DNA of 64,000 bases from SIG78 sp036677805. Its GTDB lineage: Bacteria > Verrucomicrobiota > Lentisphaeria > Victivallales > Victivallaceae. A program made the position numbers and the translations under genes. The notes under the pieces were generated by a model. That model worked only from the letters and a program-made list of their open reading frames with translations, was not told the DNA's origin and searched no databases. Every line of letters starts with the position of its first letter. Position 1 is the stretch's first letter. The stretch lies in the NCBI GenBank assembly GCA_036677805.1, contig JAVBVS010000016.1:1-64000 (forward strand). Direction: 5' to 3'. Below, piece by piece: positions 36,701 through 45,476 of this stretch.

Positions 36701-38629
36701 ATGAATGCCTTGTGCAATCTGGCGGCAATCGCCATCGTTTTCCCGGCATTGATTTTCGCCGTTATTCTGGCGATCAAGCCGAAAACGCTGGCGGGCGTGG
36801 TTTCGCTTTTTCTGCTCTGGCTCTTCGGCTTGATTGAGGCGATCTATCTGATCGCCCACGCTTATTCGGGCAAAGGATTCACCGCGGAAAATCTTTTCCA
36901 TCTGCGGCTGGCCGACTACCGTGACGGCTGGATCTACCATTCGGGCAAAATTTCGCTGGCGCTGACGGGATTGCTCGTTTTGTCTTTGCTCGTCTTGTTC
37001 CTGCCTCGCTGGATTCGCCGCGAGCGCTTTTCCCGACGCTGGCGCATCGCCGCGCCGATCGCGACGCCGCTGCTGATGATGTTGCTGTTTCTGCTGGCCA
37101 CGCCGCTTCAGGAAGCGGCCATTACCGTGCGCAATCTGTGTCTGCGCCGCAATATGGCGGAGAATTTTCCGCCCGAGGTCTATACCGGGCTCGGCATCAG
37201 CTTTTCTCCGGTCAGCCGCGAAGCTATCAAAGCCAAGCCGGGCCGCAACCTGCTGTGGATATTTCTTGAGAGCACCGAACGCACCTACCTCGACGAAAAA
37301 AATTTCCCGGGGTTGCTGCCGAATCTCCAATACTGGTGCGCCCAAGGCGCCGATTTCACCGCAACCGCCATGTCGCCCGGCGCGCTGTCGACATTCGGCG
37401 CACTCTACGCGGTCATGCTCGGCAGCGTAATGACTTCGGTCCAGCTCAATTTCAATCCCTGGAGCGACAATACCATGCTCGACACCGATATCGGAAACAA
37501 GCTCGGCTCGGTTTCCTGGATATTGCATCGGGCCGGCTACAAACAGGTGTTCATGATGGGCGCGACCGCCAATTTCACCGGGACGGATATCTTTCTGTAT
37601 CGGGAGGGTTTCGACCGCATGTGGTCCTCGACCACCGACCGCCGGGTGGACAACCCGACGGCGAGCATCGGGTGTTACGACCGCGATCTGTTTCCGATGG
37701 CGCTGGAAGAATACAAGAAGCTGTCGGCGTCCGGGGAACCGTTCAACCTCTGCATCCGGACCCTTGACGGCCATCCCGGCAACGGATTCTTCCCGCCCGA
37801 CGGAGTTCCATACCTCGGGCTCAACCGCCGTTACAATATGCTTGACGCCCTGCACAACAGCGATATCGCGCTGGGCAAATTCCTGAGCGCCGTACGGGAA
37901 TTGCCGGGATATGAAAACCTGTGCGTGATTCTGACCACCGATCATCTGCTGCCCAACGGCGAGGTGGTCGATCTGCTGACGCCCCATCATCGCAGCCTGG
38001 TTTTCGCCGCGCCCAATTCGCCACGGGAACTGGGCGGGAACCTGCCGGGCTCCACGGTCGACATCGGCGCCACCGTTCTGGATTTGATGGGGGTCGAACA
38101 CAATTACGTCTTCCCGCTGGGATGCAGCATGCGCCGGGACAACCGGCATCCGGTGGCCTGGGACGCCCCCAATTTCCGCCGGGTGCTCGGCAATTTCATG
38201 CTGCTCCACTCCGATCTCCATATTACAAACCTGACCGAAAGCCGCCTCACCTTTCAGGAGAAGCCGTTTCCGGCAGTGCGCTTGGGAGAATCGACTTATC
38301 CATTGTATGTCAACAGCTGGTCGACCGACCTGCCCCGCTCCGGCGAAGCCTTTGTCATCCGCATCGACGGCAGCACCCTAGAACCGCCGTTATTTTTCCA
38401 CGATTCGCGGCTGATTCCGCGTTTCCGCGACAACCATTCCCCCCACGACCGTTACATCATCTTCGGCCGGGGGCCGCTGCCGCCGGAATGCGGACTCGAC
38501 ACCCCGCACCGATTGTCCAACATCGGAACCAAATATTTTCTATTGCTCACCGGCGACAACCGCCGCAATGACTGGCAGCTCGCCGACCGGCCGGAAAATT
38601 TGAAACTGGAGGGAAATTCCCTGAAATAA
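36701..38629 (+). CDS. LTA synthase/MdoB-family membrane phosphotransferase or sulfatase-like protein
   Basis: The 642-aa protein has four N-terminal membrane segments (about 5-25, 28-53, 84-106, 120-142) and then an alkaline-phosphatase-fold domain. LWIFLESTERTYLDEKNFPG matches the start of the LtaS/MdoB domain, TAMSPGALSTFGALYAVM holds a candidate nucleophile Thr, and VILTTDHLLPNG holds the metal-binding DH. Such proteins transfer phosphoglycerol or phosphoethanolamine to polymers at the outer face of the inner membrane. Residues 500-642 are an additional beta-rich tail. There is no clear ribosome site before the ATG at 36701. Exact substrate unknown. Confidence 0.82.
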   Translation: MNALCNLAAIAIVFPALIFAVILAIKPKTLAGVVSLFLLWLFGLIEAIYLIAHAYSGKGFTAENLFHLRLADYRDGWIYHSGKISLALTGLLVLSLLVLFLPRWIRRERFSRRWRIAAPIATPLLMMLLFLLATPLQEAAITVRNLCLRRNMAENFPPEVYTGLGISFSPVSREAIKAKPGRNLLWIFLESTERTYLDEKNFPGLLPNLQYWCAQGADFTATAMSPGALSTFGALYAVMLGSVMTSVQLNFNPWSDNTMLDTDIGNKLGSVSWILHRAGYKQVFMMGATANFTGTDIFLYREGFDRMWSSTTDRRVDNPTASIGCYDRDLFPMALEEYKKLSASGEPFNLCIRTLDGHPGNGFFPPDGVPYLGLNRRYNMLDALHNSDIALGKFLSAVRELPGYENLCVILTTDHLLPNGEVVDLLTPHHRSLVFAAPNSPRELGGNLPGSTVDIGATVLDLMGVEHNYVFPLGCSMRRDNRHPVAWDAPNFRRVLGNFMLLHSDLHITNLTESRLTFQEKPFPAVRLGESTYPLYVNSWSTDLPRSGEAFVIRIDGSTLEPPLFFHDSRLIPRFRDNHSPHDRYIIFGRGPLPPECGLDTPHRLSNIGTKYFLLLTGDNRRNDWQLADRPENLKLEGNSLK

Positions 38630-38648
38630 ACTCAACATTGTCGTTCTC

Positions 38649-38665
38649 CTAACCTTATCCTCACA
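38649..38665 (+). promoter_or_regulatory. Possible Pho box upstream of the phosphate block
   Basis: CTAACCTTATCCTCACA has two CTnAC half-sites exactly 11 bases apart, the period of PhoB direct repeats. It lies about 70 bases upstream of the first secretin-like gene. An overlapping inverted repeat ACCTTAT/ATAAGGT (38652-38658, 38674-38680) could form a hairpin instead. The call is weak. Confidence 0.3.
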
Positions 38666-38733
38666 TACCGCGAATAAGGTAAGATGCAAGGGAAAATCAT
38701 TCCCGAATCATTCATCTTATGAAGGAGAAAACA

Positions 38734-40146
38734 ATGAAGACAACCGGATCGCTTTGTCTGTTGTCCGGCCTCTGCCTCCTGGCCGGCGTAAACGGCATGG
38801 CGGAACCCCCTGCCGGTCCGGACGCCGCGGTACAGAAAATCCGCTTCGTCGAAGACGATGCCCAGAACTACATGACCTCCAAGATCTATGATCTCAAGTA
38901 CCAGAAGGCCAACGATATCGTTCCGTTCGTCCTGGGCGCGGTCCGGCGCTATGCCAACAACGGGTCCGCCGACCGGATCAACTACGCCGCCGGCAACCGG
39001 CAGCTCATTACGGTCAGTTGTCCGCCGCCATTGATTCCTTACATCGATGATATGATCGCCAAACTCGACCGCCCCGGAACAAAAGGACCGGACGGCTCCG
39101 GAATCGCCGGTACCGGCATCACCCGCAGCGTTTATGTCCCGACCTACCGCTCGACGGCCCAGATGGTCGAGATCATGATCAAGACCGGCATTCCCTCCAA
39201 CGCGACCGAAGGCGCCAATCAGGACGCGGTCGTCGCCTACGACAGCGCCACCAATCTGATCTACTGGAAAGATTCGATCAACAAGGATAAGGACCTCAAA
39301 AAATATCTGGCCTGGCTTGACCGCCCGGTCCCCCAGTTCACGCTGGAGCTGAAGGTCTATGAAGTGCGCGAAAGCGACCTTACCGACCTCGGAATCGATT
39401 ATCTGGCCTGGAAAAATGGTCCGGGGTTGAATCTGTTTGAAGCGGGCATGACCTTCCTCGAAGGATCGGCCTTGACCGAGGCGTTCGGTCCCTACGGCTT
39501 CTTCGCCTTCGCGCCGAGCTTCGACTTTTCCTTTATCCGGCTGCTGGAGCAGAACGGCAAGGCGTCGCTCTCCACCAGCGCCAAACTCACCGTGGTCACC
39601 GGCCGTGACGGCAAGCTGAGTTTCACGCCCGACTATCAGAACCTGACCAAAGACAAGAGTTTCGCCTCCGCGGTCGCGGTCTCGAGCAACGACAAATTCG
39701 AGTTCCAGATCACCAAGCCGGCCATTTCGCTCTCCGGCGATACCGACAAAAACGGCCTGCTCGGGTACAGCGAAAGCGATTATGCCGCCCAGCTCGGCGT
39801 GCTGAATTTCCTTTACAGCCTCGGCATGAAGCAAGTGGTCGAGCGCAACAGCAACGGCGACGAGCTGTTCAATGAAAGCGCCGTAGCCGGTGCGGTTTCG
39901 ATCCAGACCGGATGCGAACGCCTGCTTGCCCGCTGGGATAAAACCCAGGATGTCGAACAGACCATCGGCGTACCCTTCCTGGCGGAGCTGCCAGTCCTGA
40001 AATACATCTTCGGCACCACCACTCACAGTCAGGAGCGCTATTTCTACTTCCTCGCGGTGGAAGCCAATCTCTGCCATCCGGATACCGACATCAGCCGCAT
40101 CACCGGCAAGCTGACCTCGGTCCAGGAATTGGTCAACCAGAAGTAA
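38734..40146 (+). CDS. Secretin-like (GspD-type) protein, paralogue 1
   Basis: The 470-aa protein has a signal peptide (MKTTGSLCLLSGLCLLAGVNGMAE) followed by N-domain-like repeats (IYDLKYQKANDIVPFVLGAV and VYVPTYRSTAQMVEIMI) and a C-terminal part with QFTLELKVYEVRESDLTDLG and IGVPFLAELPVLKYIFGTTT, the typical end of the secretin core. It is short for a GspD (usually 600-700 aa), so fewer N-domains are present. The ATG at 38734 was chosen over 38719 because AAGGAG lies inside that five-codon extension at ideal distance. Its neighbour 18 bases downstream is a paralogue. Expected site is the outer membrane, in multimers. Confidence 0.75.
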   Translation: MKTTGSLCLLSGLCLLAGVNGMAEPPAGPDAAVQKIRFVEDDAQNYMTSKIYDLKYQKANDIVPFVLGAVRRYANNGSADRINYAAGNRQLITVSCPPPLIPYIDDMIAKLDRPGTKGPDGSGIAGTGITRSVYVPTYRSTAQMVEIMIKTGIPSNATEGANQDAVVAYDSATNLIYWKDSINKDKDLKKYLAWLDRPVPQFTLELKVYEVRESDLTDLGIDYLAWKNGPGLNLFEAGMTFLEGSALTEAFGPYGFFAFAPSFDFSFIRLLEQNGKASLSTSAKLTVVTGRDGKLSFTPDYQNLTKDKSFASAVAVSSNDKFEFQITKPAISLSGDTDKNGLLGYSESDYAAQLGVLNFLYSLGMKQVVERNSNGDELFNESAVAGAVSIQTGCERLLARWDKTQDVEQTIGVPFLAELPVLKYIFGTTTHSQERYFYFLAVEANLCHPDTDISRITGKLTSVQELVNQK

Positions 40147-40164
40147 TCATAAGGAAACCGAACC

Positions 40165-41757
40165 ATGACCAATAAACGATTGATCGCCGGAGTACTCGGG
40201 ACGCTTGCCGCGCTGCCGCTCTGCGCCAACCAGCAGCCGACCAGCAACACCAACCCGACCTACAGCCAATCCAACGTGCAGGCGCAGTTGCGCCTCAATA
40301 TCCGCGAAAACGCCGAAGTGGTCCACTTCATCCGCGACACCAACGATCCGAAGATCATCACCAAAACCTACGTGCTCAAGCACGCCGACGCCTATTCCAT
40401 CCGTCCCTACCTGCGCGAAATGGTCCAGGCGCTCCGGGTCGATTACAACAATCCGGCCGGCCGCGCCAATCCGGATTATTACAACGTCTACAACAAAGAC
40501 AATGCCGCCAAAACCGAAAAAATCTTTGTGCCGACCAGCGTCGAGTGCATCAAATTCGTCGATGGCACCAATATCATCATGGTCTCGGCCGAAGCCTACC
40601 GGTTCGAGGATTCTTCCGCCGGCATGGGGATTGATTCGCTGGTCGCGGCACTGGACCTGCCGGACATCATGAACTCATCCGGCCAGCCCAAATATATCTA
40701 CTTCCCCGCCAACCGTCCCGCCCGGGAACTGGTGAGCATGATCAAGCTCGTCGGCGCCAACGTCTCCAACGACACCACCGAATTGATCGGCGGCAAAGAC
40801 AAGGTCGAAGTCGATGAGGACCTGAACTGCCTCTTCTTCAACACCGCGCTTTATTCGCGCAAGAACATTGAGGAAATGCTCCGGCTGTACGATATTTCCC
40901 ATCCGGAAATCCGGGTAAGCTGTACGGTTTACGAACTCGACATCGAAAACGACGGCATGCTCGGACTTGATTTCCAGTCGTGGAAGAACAATGACGGCGT
41001 CAAATTCTTCAATACCGGCGCGAAGTGGAGCCGCAATGCCGACCTGGCCAACCTGTCCGGCATTCCTCCCCTCGTCGGCCCGGACGGCACCGTCAACAGC
41101 CATTTCTTCAACTTCCAGCCCAAGTGGAACACCAAATTCCTCGATTTTCTGGTTTCCAAAGGCAAGGCCAAAATCATGACCACCGGCGAACTGGCCATCC
41201 AGACCGGTTCCACCGGCACCATGACCCAGGCCGACGGCATGCTCTACGCGGCGCAGGTTCCGGTCAAGGATGAGGGACCCGTCATCAACGTCACGCCGGT
41301 CAACAGCAAATTCAAATTCAACCTCAGCATCACGCCGTCGGTCACCGAAAAGGCCTCGGTTCTGGATGTCACGGTCGGCACCATTTCGCTGCTCGGCTAC
41401 ACCTCCGCCGGAGCTCCGCGGACCACCAGTTACAACTCCACCCAGCGGATCATGCTCGGTAACGGCCGCAACCGGTTCTTCCTCGGCGGCATTGAGAAGG
41501 CCCAGACCGTGCGGGACTCCGCCGGCGTGCCCTTGCTGAAGGATCTGCCGGGAATCGGCTGGCTTTTCTCCACCGAACGCGAGTCGCTCAAGCGAACTCA
41601 GCTGGTGGTAGTCGCCGAATGCGAACTCATCCAGCCCGGCACCCTGCTTGCGGCCAACGATCTCAAACAGATTGAACTCATCCGAAACGACGCCATCCGC
41701 AAGCACGACGAACCGAGCTATGGCTACCGCCAATATCTGCTTGACCCCGAACGCTAA
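40165..41757 (+). CDS. Secretin-like (GspD-type) protein, paralogue 2
   Basis: The 530-aa protein has a signal peptide (MTNKRLIAGVLGTLAALPLCANQ), N-domain repeats (TYVLKHADAYSIRPYLREMV, YIYFPANRPARELVSMIKLV) and a secretin core (ISCTVYEL-type strand, NRFFLGGIEKAQTVRDSAGVP, LKDLPGIGWLFSTERES, QLVVVAECELI). The motif VYE...LG(I/L)D...WKN..G is shared with the upstream gene, so the two are tandem paralogues. No other type II secretion genes are in the window. AAGGAAA precedes the ATG. The gap to pstS is 81 bases with no terminator, so both may belong to the phosphate regulon. Confidence 0.78.
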   Translation: MTNKRLIAGVLGTLAALPLCANQQPTSNTNPTYSQSNVQAQLRLNIRENAEVVHFIRDTNDPKIITKTYVLKHADAYSIRPYLREMVQALRVDYNNPAGRANPDYYNVYNKDNAAKTEKIFVPTSVECIKFVDGTNIIMVSAEAYRFEDSSAGMGIDSLVAALDLPDIMNSSGQPKYIYFPANRPARELVSMIKLVGANVSNDTTELIGGKDKVEVDEDLNCLFFNTALYSRKNIEEMLRLYDISHPEIRVSCTVYELDIENDGMLGLDFQSWKNNDGVKFFNTGAKWSRNADLANLSGIPPLVGPDGTVNSHFFNFQPKWNTKFLDFLVSKGKAKIMTTGELAIQTGSTGTMTQADGMLYAAQVPVKDEGPVINVTPVNSKFKFNLSITPSVTEKASVLDVTVGTISLLGYTSAGAPRTTSYNSTQRIMLGNGRNRFFLGGIEKAQTVRDSAGVPLLKDLPGIGWLFSTERESLKRTQLVVVAECELIQPGTLLAANDLKQIELIRNDAIRKHDEPSYGYRQYLLDPER

Positions 41758-41792
41758 CCAAAAACTAACAATCCCTGCACAAAAACCGGATA

Positions 41793-41821
41793 TTCTCACG
41801 ATATCTTAATATTAGAACTCA
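41793..41821 (+). promoter_or_regulatory. Possible PhoB-binding repeats before pstS
   Basis: Three seven-base units at 11-base spacing (TTCTCAC, TCTTAAT, GAACTCA, starting at 41793, 41804 and 41815) resemble a degenerate Pho box. The first unit shares YCTCAC with the candidate site upstream of the secretin pair. Low confidence. Confidence 0.25.
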
Positions 41822-41838
41822 AGGAAAGGAGTATCGCC

Positions 41839-42837
41839 ATGCTGAAACAAACCTTGTTGACCGCCGCGGTTGCGACCATCGCCACATTGGGCTCCGCCGA
41901 GACCGTGATCAATGGCGCCGGCGCCAGTTTTCCCGCTCCGGTCTACCAGAACTGGACCTTCCGCTACAGTCAGGCCACACCCGGCGTCAGCGTCAACTAT
42001 CAGAGCATCGGCTCCGGCGCCGGAATCAATCAGATCAAGGCCGGCACCGTCGACTTCGCCGGCACCGACAATCCGCTCTCGCTGGAAGAGCAGCAGCAGG
42101 CCGGACTTCAGCAGTTCCCGATGCTGACCGGCGGCGTAGTCGTAATCGTGAACCTGCCCGGAATCGCCGCCGACACCATGAAACTTGACGGCGCGACCCT
42201 CGGCGCCATCTATCTCGGCAGAATCACCCGCTGGGATGCGCCCGAAATTCAGGCGTTGAACCCCAATCTGAAGCTGCCCGCGCTGAAGATCACGGTGGTG
42301 CGCCGGGCCGACGCCAGCGGCACCAGCTTCATCTTCACCGACTACCTGTCGAAGGTTTCGCCGGAATGGCGCGACCAGGTCGGCTGCGGCAGCGCGGTGA
42401 AGTGGCCGGTCGGCATCGGCGGCCAGAAGAACCCCGGCGTCTGCAACAACGTCGCCAAAATCCGCGGCGCGGTCGGTTATACCGAATACACCTACGCGTA
42501 TGAAGCCAAAATGACCACGGTCCTGCTCAAAAATCAGGCCGGCAAATTCGTCAAGGCCGATACCACGAGCTTCAGCGCCGGCGCCGCCAACGCCGACTGG
42601 GCCAACGCCAAGGGCCTGAGTTTGAACCTGACCGATCAGCCCGGCGAAAACTCCTGGCCGATCGTGGGCGTGACCTACTGCCTCTTCCGCAACGACCTGA
42701 AGCCGGAAACCCGGCAGGCGCTCTTCGCCTACTTCAACTGGTGCTTCACCGCCGGGCGCGACGCGGCGGAAAAACTCAACTACGTGCCGCTCCCGGACAA
42801 CGTGGTCGAACTGGTCCAGAAAACCGTACTGAAATAA
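41839..42837 (+). CDS. pstS: Phosphate ABC transporter substrate-binding protein PstS
   Basis: The 332-aa protein has a signal peptide (MLKQTLLTAAVATIATLGSA) and the PstS phosphate-binding motifs: INGAGASFPAPVYQNW, YQSIGSGAGINQIKAGTVDFAGTDNPL (outline), RRADASGTSFIFTDYL and AVGYTEYTYAYEA. The Ser, Asp, Arg and Thr residues that hold phosphate are in these stretches. It delivers phosphate to the PstCAB permease. AAAGGAG lies before the ATG. Two small genes separate it from pstC. Confidence 0.95.
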   Translation: MLKQTLLTAAVATIATLGSAETVINGAGASFPAPVYQNWTFRYSQATPGVSVNYQSIGSGAGINQIKAGTVDFAGTDNPLSLEEQQQAGLQQFPMLTGGVVVIVNLPGIAADTMKLDGATLGAIYLGRITRWDAPEIQALNPNLKLPALKITVVRRADASGTSFIFTDYLSKVSPEWRDQVGCGSAVKWPVGIGGQKNPGVCNNVAKIRGAVGYTEYTYAYEAKMTTVLLKNQAGKFVKADTTSFSAGAANADWANAKGLSLNLTDQPGENSWPIVGVTYCLFRNDLKPETRQALFAYFNWCFTAGRDAAEKLNYVPLPDNVVELVQKTVLK

Positions 42838-42909
42838 AAAGTGGAGAAGGCCCGGCCGCAACCCGTTCCGGAACACGGCCGGGCCGCTCCCGAAACCCAA
42901 AGGAAAACT

Positions 42910-43257
42910 ATGAAAGAATACCTGAAAGACAAGAACATCCGGCTGCGCTGCCGGAAAAGTTATCCCGAAGCGCACACCCATGTGATCATCGGCAAAGTGG
43001 TCGCTGAAACCGCCGCCTATATCGCCATCCAGGGCCGGTCGTTTCACTTCCGGCGCATCTCCGATCAGATGCGCAATCAGATTCACGCCGGCGAAACCAT
43101 GATTCGCGTCATTCCCTGGGAGAATGTCGAAATCGTCCACTGGATCAGCGAAAAGGCCGACTGGGAAGTCGACTTCACCTTCGACAAGACGGGCAATCTG
43201 GTCCTCAACGACAAAGCCAAAACCGTAATTGCCGCAAGGCAGGACAGTCTCGAATGA
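42910..43257 (+). CDS. Small protein of unknown function in the pst operon (Sm/Hfq-like?)
   Basis: The 115-aa product has no signal or membrane segment. Its pattern (HVIIGKVVAETAAYIAIQGR, then IRVIPWENVEIVHWI) is short strands with a central G and a late IPW-VE strand, loosely like Sm/Hfq-type beta barrels; this is only a guess. The ATG at 42910 follows AAGGAAA. It overlaps the lipoprotein gene by 4 bases and sits 72 bases after pstS. It is not part of the usual pst operon. Confidence 0.65.
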   Translation: MKEYLKDKNIRLRCRKSYPEAHTHVIIGKVVAETAAYIAIQGRSFHFRRISDQMRNQIHAGETMIRVIPWENVEIVHWISEKADWEVDFTFDKTGNLVLNDKAKTVIAARQDSLE

Positions 43258-43700
43258 ACATGGTCAAACATCACCGGTTCCATCTCATGTCCGGCCTCAT
43301 CCTCTGGAGCGCGCTTTCCGGCTGCGCGGTGCTGTCGCCGGAACCAACCGCCGCTGCGGCGGATCAAAATGCAGCGGGCCCGGTCGCGGACCGCTGTGGT
43401 GCGGAGGCCGAGGCCTTCCGGGACGGCGACTATCGGAAATTGTCGCAACGCTTTACGGCCGAATTTGCGGAACGGCTCAACGCCGAACGCTTTGAGGCGC
43501 TGCAACAGGAACTCGCCCGGCAGGGCAAAATCACCGAAATACGGTTCCTCGACACGATGAACCGCAAGGTTTATGCCACCGCCGTCTGGAAAATCACGTT
43601 GAAAAATCCGGAATCCGGCGAAATCATGGAGCGCCTGCTCGAAATCATGGTCGGCAATGCCGACGGCGCGCCCCGTGTCATCGCCCTGAGCGTGCAATAA
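43254..43700 (+). CDS. Small lipoprotein in the pst operon
   Basis: The 148-aa product has a lipoprotein signal ending in the lipobox LSGC (Cys 24) followed by a flexible Ala/Pro-rich linker and a compact domain (FRDGDYRKLSQRFTAEFAER, VYATAVWKITLKNP, RLLEIMVGN). The domain has the size and alpha-then-beta pattern of small NTF2-like or DUF4019-like proteins, but no family is claimed. It overlaps the previous gene by 4 bases (ATGA) and ends 13 bases before pstC, so it is co-expressed with phosphate uptake. Confidence 0.75.
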   Translation: MNMVKHHRFHLMSGLILWSALSGCAVLSPEPTAAAADQNAAGPVADRCGAEAEAFRDGDYRKLSQRFTAEFAERLNAERFEALQQELARQGKITEIRFLDTMNRKVYATAVWKITLKNPESGEIMERLLEIMVGNADGAPRVIALSVQ

Positions 43701-43713
43701 AACGGAAACACTC

Positions 43714-44625
43714 ATGCTGAAACTCGATACACTGTTCAAAAATCTGTGCCTGGGATGCGCGTTGCTGGCCGGACTGCTGACGCTCGGATTTTTCATCCAG
43801 CTCGCCGTCAGCAGCCGCGAGGCGTGGCATACCTTCGGCCTCGGTTTTCTGATATCGAGCGAATGGGATCCGGCCACCGACCGTTACGGCGCGCTGCCCG
43901 CCATCGCCGGAACCCTCGGCACGACGGTGATCGCGCTGATTTTCGCAATTCCGCCGGCCTTTGCCGCGGCGCTCTATCTGGTCGACGCGCCGCCGTGGCT
44001 GAACAAGCCGCTCAGCCATGCCATGGACTTGCTGGCGGCCATTCCGAGCGTGATCTACGGAATGTGGGGGCTCTTCGTACTGGCCCCCCTGATGCAGAAA
44101 TATGTCCAGCCCTTTCTGGCCGACACCCTCCATCTCGGCGGATTGCCCGGCTTCAGCCGCGATTACAACGGCTTCGGCCTTTTGACCGCCGGACTGATTC
44201 TGGGGGTCATGGTGCTGCCCTATATTTCGGCGGTGATGCGCGATGTCTTCCGGATGACGCCGAGCGTATTGCGCGAAGCGGCCTACGGCATCGGCTGCAC
44301 CAAGTGGGAAACCGCCTGCGATATCGTGCTCCGCTATGGCATCCGCGGGATGCTCGGCGGCATTTTCATCGGCCTCGGACGCGCCCTCGGCGAAACCATG
44401 GCCGTGCTCTTCGTCATCGGCAACGTAATGGCCCTGCCGGACAATCTTTTCGCCGGCGCCACCACCATCGCCGGAACGCTGGCCAACAATTTCGCCGAAG
44501 CCGACGGACTCCAGCGCAGCGCGCTCTTCGCGCTCGGGTTGGTGCTGCTCGGACTGAGTTTGGCCATCCAGCTGCTCAGCCAATACTATCTCCACGCCAC
44601 GGAAAGCAAGCGGGGGGAACGATGA
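43714..44625 (+). CDS. pstC: Phosphate ABC transporter permease PstC
   Basis: The 303-aa protein has six membrane segments. The permease (EAA) loop lies in VLREAAYGIGCTKWETACDIVLRYGIRG, followed by FIGLGRALGETMAVLFVIGN, a PstC hallmark. It forms the inner-membrane channel with PstA. Its last four bases overlap the pstA start (ATGA). Confidence 0.95.
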   Translation: MLKLDTLFKNLCLGCALLAGLLTLGFFIQLAVSSREAWHTFGLGFLISSEWDPATDRYGALPAIAGTLGTTVIALIFAIPPAFAAALYLVDAPPWLNKPLSHAMDLLAAIPSVIYGMWGLFVLAPLMQKYVQPFLADTLHLGGLPGFSRDYNGFGLLTAGLILGVMVLPYISAVMRDVFRMTPSVLREAAYGIGCTKWETACDIVLRYGIRGMLGGIFIGLGRALGETMAVLFVIGNVMALPDNLFAGATTIAGTLANNFAEADGLQRSALFALGLVLLGLSLAIQLLSQYYLHATESKRGER

Positions 44626-45476
44626 AGCACCACAATCTCTTCCGACGCAAACTCATCGACCGGCTGGTGCGCATCTTCTCCGGCACCGCGGTCCTGTTCG
44701 CGGTCGGCATGATGCTCTGGATCATCGGCTCGGTCTTCCATTACGGCGGACGGGCGCTCAGCTGGGATTTTCTGACCCACTCCTCCCAGCCTTACGGCGT
44801 CGGCCAGGGCGGCATCGCCAACGCGCTGATCGGCACCATTCTGATTACGCTGGGCGCGGCGCTGATCGCGGTGCCGCCGGCGGTGCTGGCGGGCATTGCA
44901 CTCTCGGAGTTCCGGGATCACCCCCGGCTCAATGCCGCCTTGCGCTTCACCGCCAATGTGCTGATGGGGTTGCCGTCGATTCTGGTCGGACTGTTCGTCT
45001 ACACCATTCTGGTGGCGCCCACCGGTCACTTTTCCGGCTTTGCCGGGTCGCTGGCGCTGGCGATCATCATGTTTCCGCTGATCATGCGCACCACCGAAGA
45101 GATGCTCGGCATGGTGCCCTACTCGCTGCGCGAGGCGGTGCTGGCGCTGGGCTTGAGCCGCATCCGCACCACCCGGATGGTCTGCAAAAGCGCCCGCAGC
45201 GGACTGGCCACCGGCATCCTGCTGGCATTGGCCCGGGTCGGCGGCGAAACCGCGCCACTGTTGTTCACCGCGCTCTTCGCCGACCGTTATCCATGGCACT
45301 ATTTCACCGGACCGACCGCCAATTTGCCGGTGCTGATCACCGAATACGCCACCAATTCGCCGTTTGAATCCATGCACCAGGCGGGCTGGGGCGCGGCGCT
45401 CGCCGTCACCACGCTGGTGCTGGCGATCAACCTGGCAACCCGAATCTTTTTTGCGGGAGACAAACATGGCCACTAA
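44622..45476 (+). CDS. pstA: Phosphate ABC transporter permease PstA
   Basis: The 284-aa protein has six membrane segments with the EAA loop SLREAVLALGLSRIRTTRMV and the PstA motif ALARVGGETAPLLFTALF. The ATG at 44622 overlaps the pstC stop (ATGA) and is preceded by GGGGGGAA. The overlapping long reading from 43746 runs out of frame through pstC and is not real. Its end overlaps pstB by 11 bases. Confidence 0.95.
   Translation: MKHHNLFRRKLIDRLVRIFSGTAVLFAVGMMLWIIGSVFHYGGRALSWDFLTHSSQPYGVGQGGIANALIGTILITLGAALIAVPPAVLAGIALSEFRDHPRLNAALRFTANVLMGLPSILVGLFVYTILVAPTGHFSGFAGSLALAIIMFPLIMRTTEEMLGMVPYSLREAVLALGLSRIRTTRMVCKSARSGLATGILLALARVGGETAPLLFTALFADRYPWHYFTGPTANLPVLITEYATNSPFESMHQAGWGAALAVTTLVLAINLATRIFFAGDKHGH

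Noticed and set aside
35807..38221. Long minus-strand reading frame (804 codons) opposite the LTA-synthase-like gene
   Set aside because: It is the antisense image of a clear gene; its sequence is rich in Arg/Gly/Gln without motifs, typical of GC-rich shadow frames.
38652..38680. Terminator from the ACCTTAT/ATAAGGT inverted repeat
   Set aside because: Only 7 base pairs with a 15-base loop and no U-tract; better explained as a possible regulatory site.
43746..44621. N-terminal part of a 576-codon plus frame running into pstA
   Set aside because: It overlaps pstC out of frame and contains Arg/His-rich nonsense; only the pstA part from 44622 is real.
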